DNA of 64,000 nt from Sphingomonas sp. Leaf21. GTDB lineage: Bacteria; Pseudomonadota; Alphaproteobacteria; Sphingomonadales; Sphingomonadaceae. The position numbers and the translations under genes were made by a program. The stretch is taken from assembly GCF_916858675.1 (NCBI RefSeq), contig NZ_CAKASM010000001.1, positions 186,001 through 250,000 of the forward strand. The letters are read 5' to 3'. Shown here one piece after another: positions 9,011 to 17,503 of this stretch (position 1 is its first letter; each line of letters starts with the position of its first letter). The notes under the pieces were generated by a model that saw only the letters and a list, made by a program, of their open reading frames with translations, was not told where the DNA came from and did not search any database.

Positions 9011-11302
9011 TCACGCCTTGGTGACGAAACTGTCCATCACGCGCTTGCGCCCCGCCTGCTCGAAATCGATCTCCAGCTTGTTGCCCTCGATCGTCTCGAT
9101 GCGGCCATAGCCGAACTTCTGATGGAACACCCGCTCCCCCAGGGTCAGGTCGTCGCGGCCTTTCTGGCCCAGTCCGACCGAGGGGGAACGCGATTCGACG
9201 ATGCGCGCCGGGCGCCCCTGAAGCCCGGCCTGGCTGGTCGCCGCGCGCTGCCACCCGGGACCACGGCCGGTGCCCCGGGCGACGTCGGCGAAGGGGTCCG
9301 CATGTTCGGACCAGTTCGCCCGCCAAAGGCTTTCGCCGCCGGTCATGCTGGTCTCGCTGTCGATATGCTCCGGGGGAAGTTCGCCGACGAAGCGGCTGGG
9401 CAGGCTGGACGTCCACTGCCCATAGATGCGGCGGTTGGCGGCGTGGAGGATCACCGCCTTTCGCCGCGCGCGCGTGATCGCGACATAGGCGAGGCGACGC
9501 TCCTCCTCCAGGCTGCGGGTGCCGCCCTCATCGATCGCCCGCTGCGAGGGGAACAGCCCCTCTTCCCAACCGGCGAGAAAGACCGTGTCGAATTCCAGGC
9601 CCTTGGCGGCGTGGATCGTCATGATCGTGACCTCCGGCTCGCGCTGGTCGCCATCGCGGTCCATGACCAGGGAGACATGCTCGAGAAAGGCGCCGAGCGA
9701 TTCATAGTCCTCCATCGCCCGGACGAGCTCGGTCAGATTTTCGAGCCGCCCGGCTGCCTCCGCCGACTTTTCGTTCTGGTACATCGCGGTATAGCCACTC
9801 TCGTCGAGCAACTGCCTCGCCAGTTCGGGATGGGCGAGGTCACGCGCCATGTCGCGCCAGCGTGCGATATCGCCGATCAGATTGCCCAGGCTGCGCCGCG
9901 CCTGCGGGGTCAGTTCGTCGGTATCCAGAATGCGCGCCGCCGCGATCGTCAACGGCATCCCCTCGGCCCGCGCAAGCTGATGGATCTTGGCCAGCGCCTT
10001 GTCGCCCAGGCCGCGCTTCGGGACGTTGACGATCCGCTCGAACGCGAGATCGTCCGAGGGTTGGTTGACGATGCGGAGATAGGCGAGCGCGTCGCGTATC
10101 TCGGCGCGTTCGTAGAAGCGGAAACCGCCGACGATCCGGTAGGGCAGGCCGATCGCGATGAAGCGATCCTCGAACTCGCGAGTCTGGTGCGAGGCGCGGA
10201 CCAGAATCGCGATGTCGCCATAGGAGGTGCCCGAACGCTTCGCCGCCTCGATCTCCTCCCCGACCCGGCGTGCCTCCTCGGGGCCATCCCAGACGCCGAG
10301 CACGCGGACCTTCTCGCCGACATCGAGCTCGGTCCACAGGGTCTTGCCCAGCCGCCCGCCATTATTCGCGATGACGCCCGAGGCTGCGCCGAGGATATGC
10401 GGGGTCGAACGATAATTCTGTTCGAGCCGGATGATCTTCGCGCCCGGGAAATCACGTTCGAAGCGCAGGATATTCTCCACCTGCGCCCCCCGCCAGGAAT
10501 AGATGGACTGGTCGTCATCGCCGACACAGGCGATATTCTTGCGCGCCTGCGCGAGCAGCCGCAGCCAGAGATACTGGACGCTGTTGGTGTCCTGATACTC
10601 GTCGACCATGATGTAGCGGAAACGCTGCTGATAATGTTCGAGCACGTCGCGATGCGTCTTCAGGATGGTCAGCATGTGGAGCAGCAGGTCGCCGAAGTCG
10701 CAGGCGTTCACACTGCGCAGCCGCTCCTGATATTGCCGGTAAAGCTCGCCGCCCTGGCCGTTGGCGTAGCGTTCCGCCTCGCCCGCGTCGATGTCGGCGG
10801 GGACGAGCCCCTTGTTCTTCCACTCATCGATAAGCCCACCCAGCGCGCGCGCCGGGAAGCGTTTCTCGTCCAGATCCGCCGCGACGATGAGTTGCTTGAG
10901 AAGCCGTAGCTGGTCATCGGTATCGAGGATGGTGAAATTGGATTGCAGCCCGACCAGTTCGGCATGTCGGCGCAGCATCTTGGCACCGATCGCGTGGAAC
11001 GTGCCGAGCCAGGGCATTCCTTCGACGGCATCGCCGACCAGCCGTCCGACACGCTCGCGCATTTCGCGGGCGGCCTTGTTGGTGAAGGTCACCGACAGGA
11101 TTTCCGAGGGCCACGCCTTGCGCGTGTAAAGCAGGTGCGCAAGCCGCGCGGTCAGCGCGGCCGTCTTGCCCGTGCCCGCCCCCGCCAGCACCAGTACCGG
11201 ACCGTCGGTGGTCAGCACCGCCTCGCGCTGCGCCGGGTTGAGCGTCCGCAGATACGGATAATCGGTGAGCGAAGTGGCGGGATCGGGCGAAGTGGCGGTC
11301 AT
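9011..11302 (-). CDS. uvrD: UvrD/PcrA-type DNA helicase
   Basis: A 763-residue superfamily 1A 3'-5' DNA helicase that unwinds DNA in nucleotide excision and mismatch repair. Motifs in order: Q-motif LNPAQREAV (21-29), Walker A AGAGTGKT (40-47), Walker B VDEYQDTN, motif III GDDDQSIYSWRGA, QNYRST, TIHAAKGLEF, and motif VI AYVAITRAR. A C-terminal Tudor-like domain (GERVFHQKFGYGRI) is typical of UvrD/PcrA and contacts RNA polymerase in relatives. The gene is monocistronic, and a LexA box sits immediately upstream of its start, so it is probably SOS-inducible. Confidence 0.96.
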   Translation of the reverse strand: MTATSPDPATSLTDYPYLRTLNPAQREAVLTTDGPVLVLAGAGTGKTAALTARLAHLLYTRKAWPSEILSVTFTNKAAREMRERVGRLVGDAVEGMPWLGTFHAIGAKMLRRHAELVGLQSNFTILDTDDQLRLLKQLIVAADLDEKRFPARALGGLIDEWKNKGLVPADIDAGEAERYANGQGGELYRQYQERLRSVNACDFGDLLLHMLTILKTHRDVLEHYQQRFRYIMVDEYQDTNSVQYLWLRLLAQARKNIACVGDDDQSIYSWRGAQVENILRFERDFPGAKIIRLEQNYRSTPHILGAASGVIANNGGRLGKTLWTELDVGEKVRVLGVWDGPEEARRVGEEIEAAKRSGTSYGDIAILVRASHQTREFEDRFIAIGLPYRIVGGFRFYERAEIRDALAYLRIVNQPSDDLAFERIVNVPKRGLGDKALAKIHQLARAEGMPLTIAAARILDTDELTPQARRSLGNLIGDIARWRDMARDLAHPELARQLLDESGYTAMYQNEKSAEAAGRLENLTELVRAMEDYESLGAFLEHVSLVMDRDGDQREPEVTIMTIHAAKGLEFDTVFLAGWEEGLFPSQRAIDEGGTRSLEEERRLAYVAITRARRKAVILHAANRRIYGQWTSSLPSRFVGELPPEHIDSETSMTGGESLWRANWSEHADPFADVARGTGRGPGWQRAATSQAGLQGRPARIVESRSPSVGLGQKGRDDLTLGERVFHQKFGYGRIETIEGNKLEIDFEQAGRKRVMDSFVTKA

Positions 11303-11305
11303 CGC

Positions 11306-11320
11306 GAACAGTTAGGGAAC
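11306..11320 (-). promoter_or_regulatory. LexA (SOS) box at uvrD
   Basis: On the minus strand GTTC, seven bases and GTTC, the direct-repeat operator of alphaproteobacterial LexA. It ends three bases before the uvrD start codon, where bound LexA would block the transcript or its start. Confidence 0.7.
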
Positions 11321-11339
11321 GTTGGCAGGTGGAGCAACC

Positions 11340-11361
11340 ATTGGCGGCACTTTGCGCCAAT
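11340..11361. repeat. Inverted repeat in the uvrD-urcA intergenic region
   Basis: ATTGGCG and CGCCAAT form perfect 7-bp arms around eight bases, about 40 bases upstream of the uvrD start. It could be an operator or an mRNA leader hairpin. The rest of this 216-base divergent region shows no other clear element to me. Confidence 0.4.
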
Positions 11362-11518
11362 TGTTTCATTGCGGTGTCGTCATGATCCCGTCGCACGCCC
11401 GACCCGAAAGCGACATGCGGCCTCGCTAGGGCGCCACGCGTGCCGATGAGCTTCGGCGGCGTCGCGCCGACGCCGACCATCGCCGTGACGGGCACGCCAC
11501 GCTGCAGGAGCTTCTTCG

Positions 11519-11824
11519 ATGAACCGATTCTTGACCGCCGCCGTCGCGGCCTCGCTTTTCGTGCCCGCTATCGCCGAGGCTCAGTTTCGTGAGCCTGTTT
11601 CCGTTACCGTCCATCGCGGCGACCTCGATCTGCGCCGCGCCGATCAACGCGCGGTGCTCGAGGGGCGCGTTCGTCGCGCGGCGGCCCGTGCATGTGGCAA
11701 TCTGACAAGCGACATCGTCTCGAACCTCGATGTCGAGCATTGTCGCAAGGAAATGCTGGCCAACGCCTCGAACCAGATCGCTGCGCTGGTCGCCGCTCCG
11801 ACGGCCCTGGCGAGCAATCGCTAA
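11519..11824 (+). CDS. UrcA family protein
   Basis: A 101-residue exported protein with a signal peptide (1-21, ending AIAEA). The mature part has the UrcA-family layout: a short SVTVHRGDLDL strand, an AxxARACG segment and a second cysteine in VEHCRKEM; the two cysteines probably form a disulfide. UrcA proteins are numerous in Sphingomonadales and have no known function. GCAGGAG lies upstream of the ATG. It stands alone. Confidence 0.82.
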   Translation: MNRFLTAAVAASLFVPAIAEAQFREPVSVTVHRGDLDLRRADQRAVLEGRVRRAAARACGNLTSDIVSNLDVEHCRKEMLANASNQIAALVAAPTALASNR

Positions 11825-11899
11825 ACATCGTTGCCGGGGGCGACCGGTCTGCCAGCAACGGCGCCGGTCGCGTTGCGGAGCGGGACGGCAGCGGCCCCA

Positions 11900-11917
11900 T
11901 AGTCATCAAAATGTCAC
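11900..11917 (+). promoter_or_regulatory. Possible Pho box upstream of pit
   Basis: TAGTCAT and ATGTCAC are separated by four bases, so two imperfect copies of the PhoB half-site (CTGTCAT) repeat with the correct 11-base period. The box ends 25 bases before the first possible pit start. Phosphate control is inferred from the site and from the gene's role. Confidence 0.5.
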
Positions 11918-11942
11918 CTCAAGGGCGCAACGGATCATTGTC

Positions 11943-13583
11943 ATGACTTCAATCGCGCTCGCCGGTGGCCAATCCGAATCCCGTATTCGCGGACCCCGTC
12001 TCGATACCGGGCTGCACCCCATGGGGCGCTGGATCTTCGTGATCCTGCTGGTCGGCGGACTTGGCTATGCCGGGTACAGCATCGCGGTCGACACCGCCCG
12101 CGTGGGTGAGCCGATGGCGATGGGGGTGTTCGCCTTTCTCGGCCTCGCGTTGCTGATCGCACTGGGCTTCGAATTCGTGAACGGTTTCCACGACACCGCG
12201 AATGCTGTGGCGACGGTGATCTACACGCATTCGATGCCGGCGCCACTGGCGGTGGTCTGGTCGGGCTTCTTCAATTTCCTCGGCGTGCTGGTCTCGACCG
12301 GGGCGGTCGCCTATTCGATCATCACGCTGCTGCCGATCGACCTGATGCTGCATGTCGGGTCGGCGGCGGGGTTCGCGATGATCTTCGCGCTGCTTCTGGC
12401 CGCCGTGCTGTGGAATCTGGCGACGTGGGCGGTGGGTCTGCCCAATTCGTCGAGCCACGCCCTGATCGGGTCGATCTTGGGCGTCGGGCTGGCGAACCAG
12501 CTTCTGTCCAGGATTCCCGGCACCTCGGGCGTCGACATGGCGCAGGTGCAGAAGGTCCTGTACGCGCTGTTGTTCAGCCCGCTGATCGGTTTCGTCAGCG
12601 CGCTGATGCTGCTTCTGGTCATGAAGCGCTTCTTCCGCGACAAGCGCCTCTATCGCGAGCCGCAGGGCGATACCCCGCCGCCGCGCGGGATCCGGGCGCT
12701 GCTGATCTTCACCTGCACGGCGGTCAGCTTCGCGCATGGTGGCAATGACGGGCAGAAGGGCATGGGTCTCATCATGCTGATCCTGATCGGTTGCGCGCCC
12801 ACGGCCTATGCGTTGAACCGGACGTTGCCCGAGAGCGCGATGCCCGCCTTCGTCCGCAGCGCGCAGGTCGCCTCCGCTGCCTATGCCGCGCATGGCGTCG
12901 GCGGCCGCCCCTCGATCGACCAGGCACGCGCGGTCGTCGTGGCCGGTGTCCGCGCCAAGGCGGTGGACACGCCCCAGGTCTATACCGGCCTGTCGGTCCT
13001 TTCGCGCGATATCGGCGAGCGGATCGGCAATTACGGCGCGTTCAGCCGCGTGCCAGCCGCCGTCGTTCCGAACCTCCGCAACGACATGTACCTGGTACTC
13101 GACACGACCCGGATGGTGACCAAGAGCGACGGTGCCAGGAGCCGTTTCACCGCGACCGAGATCGAGTCGCTCGACAATTACGCCAAGGATCTCGAGCGCG
13201 GGACGCGATACATCCCGCTATGGGTCAAGGTGACGGTCGCATTGGCGCTCGGCCTCGGCACGATGGTGGGTTGGAAGCGGATCGTGGTCACGGTTGGCGA
13301 GCGGATCGGCAAGACCCATCTGACCTATGGCATGGGGGCCGCCGCCGAACTGACGACCGCCGCGACCATCCTGATGGCGGAGTTCCTGGGACGGCCGGTT
13401 TCGACCACGCATATCCTGACCTCCGGCGTGGCCGGTGCTTCGGTCGCGAACGGCGCCGGGCTTCAAGTGAGGACGATCCGCAACATGGTGCTGGCCTGGG
13501 TATTGACGCTTCCGGCGGCGATGCTTCTCTCGGGCTTGCTCTACTGGTTGCTGCTCGGCCTGACCGGCATTCTGGCGCGCTGA
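11943..13583 (+). CDS. pit: PiT family inorganic phosphate transporter
   Basis: A 546-residue inner-membrane carrier for metal-phosphate/H+ symport. It has the two duplicated PiT signatures: GFEFVNGFHDTANAVATVIYT near residue 75 and GRPVSTTHILTSGVAGAS near 480. Between them lies a hydrophilic central loop (about 290-420), as in other bacterial Pit proteins. The ATG used is the first in frame after the Pho-like box; an in-frame ATG 26 codons later (MGRWIF) begins closer to the first membrane segment and may be the true start if transcription begins just below the box. Confidence 0.94.
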   Translation: MTSIALAGGQSESRIRGPRLDTGLHPMGRWIFVILLVGGLGYAGYSIAVDTARVGEPMAMGVFAFLGLALLIALGFEFVNGFHDTANAVATVIYTHSMPAPLAVVWSGFFNFLGVLVSTGAVAYSIITLLPIDLMLHVGSAAGFAMIFALLLAAVLWNLATWAVGLPNSSSHALIGSILGVGLANQLLSRIPGTSGVDMAQVQKVLYALLFSPLIGFVSALMLLLVMKRFFRDKRLYREPQGDTPPPRGIRALLIFTCTAVSFAHGGNDGQKGMGLIMLILIGCAPTAYALNRTLPESAMPAFVRSAQVASAAYAAHGVGGRPSIDQARAVVVAGVRAKAVDTPQVYTGLSVLSRDIGERIGNYGAFSRVPAAVVPNLRNDMYLVLDTTRMVTKSDGARSRFTATEIESLDNYAKDLERGTRYIPLWVKVTVALALGLGTMVGWKRIVVTVGERIGKTHLTYGMGAAAELTTAATILMAEFLGRPVSTTHILTSGVAGASVANGAGLQVRTIRNMVLAWVLTLPAAMLLSGLLYWLLLGLTGILAR

Positions 13584-13625
13584 CCGGGCGATCCGGGCCG
13601 GTACGATGCCCGATTTGGCGGGCAG

Positions 13626-13643
13626 GGGTCTTTACGAAGACCC
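13626..13643. repeat. Short hairpin after pit
   Basis: GGGTCTT-TACG-AAGACCC is a perfect 7-bp stem with a tetraloop, between pit and the MFS gene. No T-run follows. It may be a weak terminator or stabiliser. Confidence 0.4.
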
Positions 13644-13665
13644 TCGGCTTCTGCACGGACGGGGC

Positions 13666-14937
13666 ATGACCCATGCATCGGCTCCGTCGCATCGCCACAT
13701 CCTGCTGGCCAGCCTGACCGGCACGGCGGTCGAGTTCTATGACTTCTACATCTACGCGACGGCGGCGGCGTTGGTCTTCGGGCCGCTTTTCTTCCCGTCC
13801 TCGTCGGCGACCGCGCAGTTGCTGGTGTCCTATGCCAGTTTCGGCCTCGCCTTCGTCGCCCGCCCGATCGGCGCGATCGCCTTCGGCCATTTCGGCGACC
13901 GGGTGGGGCGAAAGTCGACGCTGGTCGTCAGCCTGATGCTCATGGGTGGCTCGACGGTCGCGATCGCCTTCCTGCCGACCTATGCGCAGGCGGGCTGGGT
14001 CGCGCCGCTGCTGCTCTGCCTGGCGCGACTGGGGCAGGGCCTGGGGCTTGGCGGGGAATGGGGTGGGGCCGCCCTGCTCGCCGTCGAGAATGCGCCACCG
14101 GGCCGACGGAATACCTGGGGGATGTTTCCCCCGCTCGGCGCGCCGGTCGGGTTCATCCTGGCCAATGGCTTCTTCCTGATGCTGGGCCTGGTCCTGACCG
14201 ACGCGCAGTTTCGTGCCTGGGGCTGGCGCCTGCCATTCCTGGCGAGCGCGGTGCTGGTCCTGCTCGGCCTGTGGGTTCGCCTCAGGCTGACCGAGACGCC
14301 CGACTTCGCGCAGGCCAAACAGGCCGAGGCACTGCCGCGGATCCCGTTCGCGACGCTGGTTCAGCATCATGGCCGCGCACTGCTCGCGGGGACGGGCGGC
14401 GTCATCGCCTGCTTTGCGATCTTCTATCTCGCGACGGCCTTTGCGCTGGGATACGGAACGACCGTACTCGGCTATCCGCGCGAGGGATTCCTGGGCGTTC
14501 AACTCGTCGCGATCCTCTTCCTCGCGCTGGGCGTCATCGTGTCGAGCGTGATGGCGGACCGGCGTGGCGCTCCCGCCATGTTGACCCTGGGCTTTGCGGG
14601 GTGCGTGCTGGTCGGGCTGGTGATGGGGCCCATGCTGGGGTCGGGATCGCTCGCGATCGTCTTCGTCTGGCTTTCGCTGTCGCTGTTCGTGATGGGGTTC
14701 GCCTATGGCCCGCTCGGCGGTTGGCTACCCGCGCTGTTCCCGGCGGGCGTGCGCTACACCGGCGTGTCGATGACGTTCAACCTGGGCGGCATCGTCGGCG
14801 GCGCGCTCGCCCCGATCGCCGCGCAGGCGCTCACCGAGCGGGGAGGGCTCAATTTCGTCGGCGGCTATCTCGTCGCCGCCGGGTTGCTCAGCCTTGCCGG
14901 TATCACGTTGATGCGGGGGCGCAGCGTTCAAGCCTGA
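13666..14937 (+). CDS. MFS transporter, metabolite:H+ symporter (MHS) type
   Basis: The 423-residue product has about 12 membrane helices. The N-terminal GTAVEFYDFYIYATAAALVF and the loop motif GDRVGRKSTLVVS place it in the MHS branch of the major facilitator superfamily, whose members import organic acids, betaines or sugars' derivatives with protons. The substrate cannot be read from the sequence. The start at MTHASAPSHRH gives the normal short N-terminus. Its 3' end overlaps the convergent rsmD by ten bases. Confidence 0.9.
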   Translation: MTHASAPSHRHILLASLTGTAVEFYDFYIYATAAALVFGPLFFPSSSATAQLLVSYASFGLAFVARPIGAIAFGHFGDRVGRKSTLVVSLMLMGGSTVAIAFLPTYAQAGWVAPLLLCLARLGQGLGLGGEWGGAALLAVENAPPGRRNTWGMFPPLGAPVGFILANGFFLMLGLVLTDAQFRAWGWRLPFLASAVLVLLGLWVRLRLTETPDFAQAKQAEALPRIPFATLVQHHGRALLAGTGGVIACFAIFYLATAFALGYGTTVLGYPREGFLGVQLVAILFLALGVIVSSVMADRRGAPAMLTLGFAGCVLVGLVMGPMLGSGSLAIVFVWLSLSLFVMGFAYGPLGGWLPALFPAGVRYTGVSMTFNLGGIVGGALAPIAAQALTERGGLNFVGGYLVAAGLLSLAGITLMRGRSVQA

Positions 14938-15464
14938 CGCAGCAGGGTCAGTCGCGCCTTTCCGTGCACACGCGAGGCGTCGACGGTGAACCCAGCCAGC
15001 GTGATTTCTTCCTGCTTGGCGGTTTCGATGCTTATCCACGTGCCTGCCCCGATCCAGCCGAGGCGCCCCAGCTTGTCGAGCGCCACGCTGCCCGCGCCGG
15101 TGCCATAGGGCGGATCCATCAGGATCAGGTCGAGCGGCTGGCGGGCGGGGCCGAGCGCCATGACGGACGCGGCGCGAACGTCGCCCTTGGCTCCCAGCTT
15201 GTCGAGATTGGCGCGTAACGCATCGAGCGCGTTGCGATCCTGTTCGACGAAGAGGCAGGAGGCCGCGCCGCGCGACAGCGCCTCGATCCCGAGCGCTCCC
15301 GAGCCCGCAAAGAAATCACCCACCGCCAGCCCGTCGAAATCGCCGAGCCGCGCGGTCAGCATCGAAAACAGCGCCTCTCGGGTCCGGTCGGCGGTGGGCC
15401 GCGTCACTTCGCCCTTGGGTGCGACGAGCGGACGACCGCGCCACTGTCCAGCGATGACGCGCAT
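14928..15464 (-). CDS. rsmD: 16S rRNA (guanine-966-N2)-methyltransferase RsmD
   Basis: A 178-residue SAM-dependent methyltransferase that modifies G966 of 16S rRNA. It starts with the family's MRVIAGQWRGRPL, has the RPTADRTREALFSML segment, the SAM loop DFFAGSGALGIEALSRGA and the catalytic motif DPPYGTG. It is translationally coupled to rluB: its start codon shares one base with the rluB stop (TGATG). The two together form a small rRNA-modification operon. Confidence 0.95.
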   Translation of the reverse strand: MRVIAGQWRGRPLVAPKGEVTRPTADRTREALFSMLTARLGDFDGLAVGDFFAGSGALGIEALSRGAASCLFVEQDRNALDALRANLDKLGAKGDVRAASVMALGPARQPLDLILMDPPYGTGAGSVALDKLGRLGWIGAGTWISIETAKQEEITLAGFTVDASRVHGKARLTLLRQA

Positions 15465-16891
15465 CAGCGATTCCCCCGTGGCCGACCTGGCCGCGCGCCG
15501 CCGCCCGGGCGGTTGGTCGGCCGCTTGCCCTCCGGTCGACCGGAGGGCGGGCGACCCTGCCGCCCCGATGGCGCGGCACTACCCCGATCGGGGCGGTCGC
15601 CTCGCTCGCCGCGCTCCTGGGACGGGCGCTTCGCGAAGGGCTTGCCACGTTCACCAGCACTCGAGCGCTCCGTATCCCGCCCGTCGCTGCCCCGGCCGTT
15701 CGGCGCAAAGCGGTCCGATCGACCGGCGGGAGCTCCCCCACGGGCGGCGCGATCGCCGCGCTCAGCGGTGTCGCGCCTATCGAAGGGCTTGCCGCGCTCG
15801 CCTTGGGCAGATCGACCAGAGGCGGAGGCGGCACCGCCATCATTGCGATCACCGCCCGGCCGCTTGGCAAAGGGCTTTCCGCGGCCGCCAAATGCCGCAC
15901 GGTCGTCACCGCGCGGCGCGGACGACTGGTCGGAGCGCAGCGATGGGGCCTCGGCGCCGCGACGCGGACGGTCGTCCCGCTCGGGCCGGGCGTCAGCCCG
16001 CTTGGCGACGGGCCTGGTTCGGTCACCCTGCCCGGACGGGAGGCGCGGGGTCCGTTCGGGACGCGCTTCGCCGGTTGGCTCGCTTCGAGCGCGCGGCGTG
16101 GCGGCCCGCGTCGGGGCTGCCCGAAACCCGTCGCGCGGGGACGGACGGACGGCGTCGGCGGGGATGCCGCCAAGCAGGGTCTTCCGGAATTCGACGATCG
16201 CCGAGCCCTTTACCTCGCCCACCTCGCCCGCGGGCAGATCAGCAAGTACGAAGGGGCCATAGCGCAGCCGGATCAACCGACTGACCTGCAGCCCCATATG
16301 CTCCAGGACGCGCCGGACTTCGCGGTTCTTGCCCTCGCGCAGCGTCATCTCGATCCAGACATTGGCGCCGGTGCGACGCTCCAGATTGGCGTCGATCTGG
16401 CCATAGCGGATACCGTCGATCTCGATTCCGTGGATCAGCTCTTCCAACTGAGCCTGAGTGACGTCGCCATAGGCGCGGGCCCGATAGGTCCGCTCGACAC
16501 CCGTCGCGGGCAGCTCGAGCTGTCGCTTGAAACCCCCGTCGGTGGTCAGGAGCAGCAGCCCTTCGGTATTGAGATCGAGCCGCCCGACCGGAACGACACG
16601 CGGAAGCTCGGAAGGTAGACGATCATAGATGGTCGGCCGCCCGGCCGGATCATGTTCGGTGACGAGCAGGCCCGTCGGCTTGTTGTATAGAAAGAGCCGG
16701 GTCGGCTCCGGCGCGGCGACGGGATCGCCGTCGACCGTGACCCCGTCCAGCGAGGATAACAGGGTGGCGGGGGTGTCGATGACCGTGCCGTTCAGGGCGA
16801 TTCGCCCCTCGGCGATCATCCGCTCGACCTCCCGTCGCGACGCGACTCCGGCACGGGCCAGCAGCTTGGCGATACGTTGATCTGATGTCAT
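15464..16891 (-). CDS. rluB: 23S rRNA pseudouridine synthase (RluB family) with long basic tail
   Basis: Residues 1-240 are a complete RluB/RsuA-type pseudouridine synthase: S4 RNA-binding domain (3-50), KPTGLLVT, and the catalytic GRLDLNTEGLLLLT with Asp106. It isomerises a uridine in 23S rRNA helix 89 in relatives. Residues 241-475 form an unusual extension, very rich in Arg, Gly, Pro, Asp and Ser, with three copies of a GxRGKPFxxR motif. The tail is probably disordered and RNA-binding. Tails of this sort occur in alphaproteobacterial RluB proteins, but the length varies widely. rsmD follows directly. Confidence 0.92.
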   Translation of the reverse strand: MTSDQRIAKLLARAGVASRREVERMIAEGRIALNGTVIDTPATLLSSLDGVTVDGDPVAAPEPTRLFLYNKPTGLLVTEHDPAGRPTIYDRLPSELPRVVPVGRLDLNTEGLLLLTTDGGFKRQLELPATGVERTYRARAYGDVTQAQLEELIHGIEIDGIRYGQIDANLERRTGANVWIEMTLREGKNREVRRVLEHMGLQVSRLIRLRYGPFVLADLPAGEVGEVKGSAIVEFRKTLLGGIPADAVRPSPRDGFRAAPTRAATPRARSEPTGEARPERTPRLPSGQGDRTRPVAKRADARPERDDRPRRGAEAPSLRSDQSSAPRGDDRAAFGGRGKPFAKRPGGDRNDGGAASASGRSAQGERGKPFDRRDTAERGDRAARGGAPAGRSDRFAPNGRGSDGRDTERSSAGERGKPFAKRPSQERGERGDRPDRGSAAPSGRQGRPPSGRPEGKRPTNRPGGGARPGRPRGNR

Positions 16892-17000
16892 GATGGACGC
16901 TGATACATAGGGTACAGGCTAAAGGAAATTAATTGCGTCGTTTCGCCTCGACAAAGCGTTACGGATACGAGCGGGGCAAGAGAGACAGGCCGATAGAGGG

Positions 17001-17432
17001 ATGAAGATCTTCGGGCGCAAAAAGCGGCAGCTGGTCAGGTTGCTCGTTGTCGAGGACGAACCGCTGGTCGCCTTCGATACGGAGCATGTCCTGAGCGACG
17101 CCGATTACGAGATCGTCGCCACCGTCGACCGCGTCAGCAAGGCTGTCACGCTGATCGAGGGGGGCACGGCGATCGATCTCGTGCTCGCCGATATCCGGCT
17201 CGCCGACGGTAGCGGAGTCGACGTCGCGCGCGCCGCGCATGGCCGCGACATTCCCGTCCTGTTCCTGACCGGCACGCCGCCCGATGGCGTCGAGGACCTT
17301 GCCGAGGGAATCCTCATGAAACCCTATGGCTCGCGCGAGTTGCTGGGCGCGATCGCGGCGATCGAGCAGCGGCGGACCGGCAAGTCGCCCAGCCGCTTGC
17401 CAGCGGGTTTCCGTCTGTTCGCCCGCGCCTGA
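17001..17432 (+). CDS. Single-domain response regulator
   Basis: A 143-residue protein consisting of one receiver domain (11-122) with no output domain. Acidic pocket E18/D19, phosphoacceptor Asp64 in VLADIRLADGSG, switch Thr90 and Lys107 (LMKPYG) are all present, so it should be phosphorylated. The N-terminal KKRQ and a basic tail flank the domain. Stand-alone receivers of this type usually relay phosphate to other proteins. No kinase gene is adjacent. It is read divergently from rluB. Confidence 0.88.
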   Translation: MKIFGRKKRQLVRLLVVEDEPLVAFDTEHVLSDADYEIVATVDRVSKAVTLIEGGTAIDLVLADIRLADGSGVDVARAAHGRDIPVLFLTGTPPDGVEDLAEGILMKPYGSRELLGAIAAIEQRRTGKSPSRLPAGFRLFARA

Positions 17433-17503
17433 TCGGGTTCCCGTTGCCCGGCGGGGTCAAGCTCTCTACGGTCCACGCTTTGCGATAGTCGGATCGGGTT
17501 TCT

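Noticed and set aside
8855..10909. Long plus-strand frame antisense to uvrD
   Set aside because: uvrD carries every helicase motif; the antisense frame has shadow-type composition.
15600..15900. CRISPR-like or tandem DNA repeat in the rluB tail
   Set aside because: The repetition is at the protein level (RGKPF) with variable codons and spacing, inside an open coding frame.
16924..16960. EcfG-like promoter before the response regulator gene (GGAAA ... CGTT)
   Set aside because: The spacing (27 or 9 bases) does not fit the consensus.
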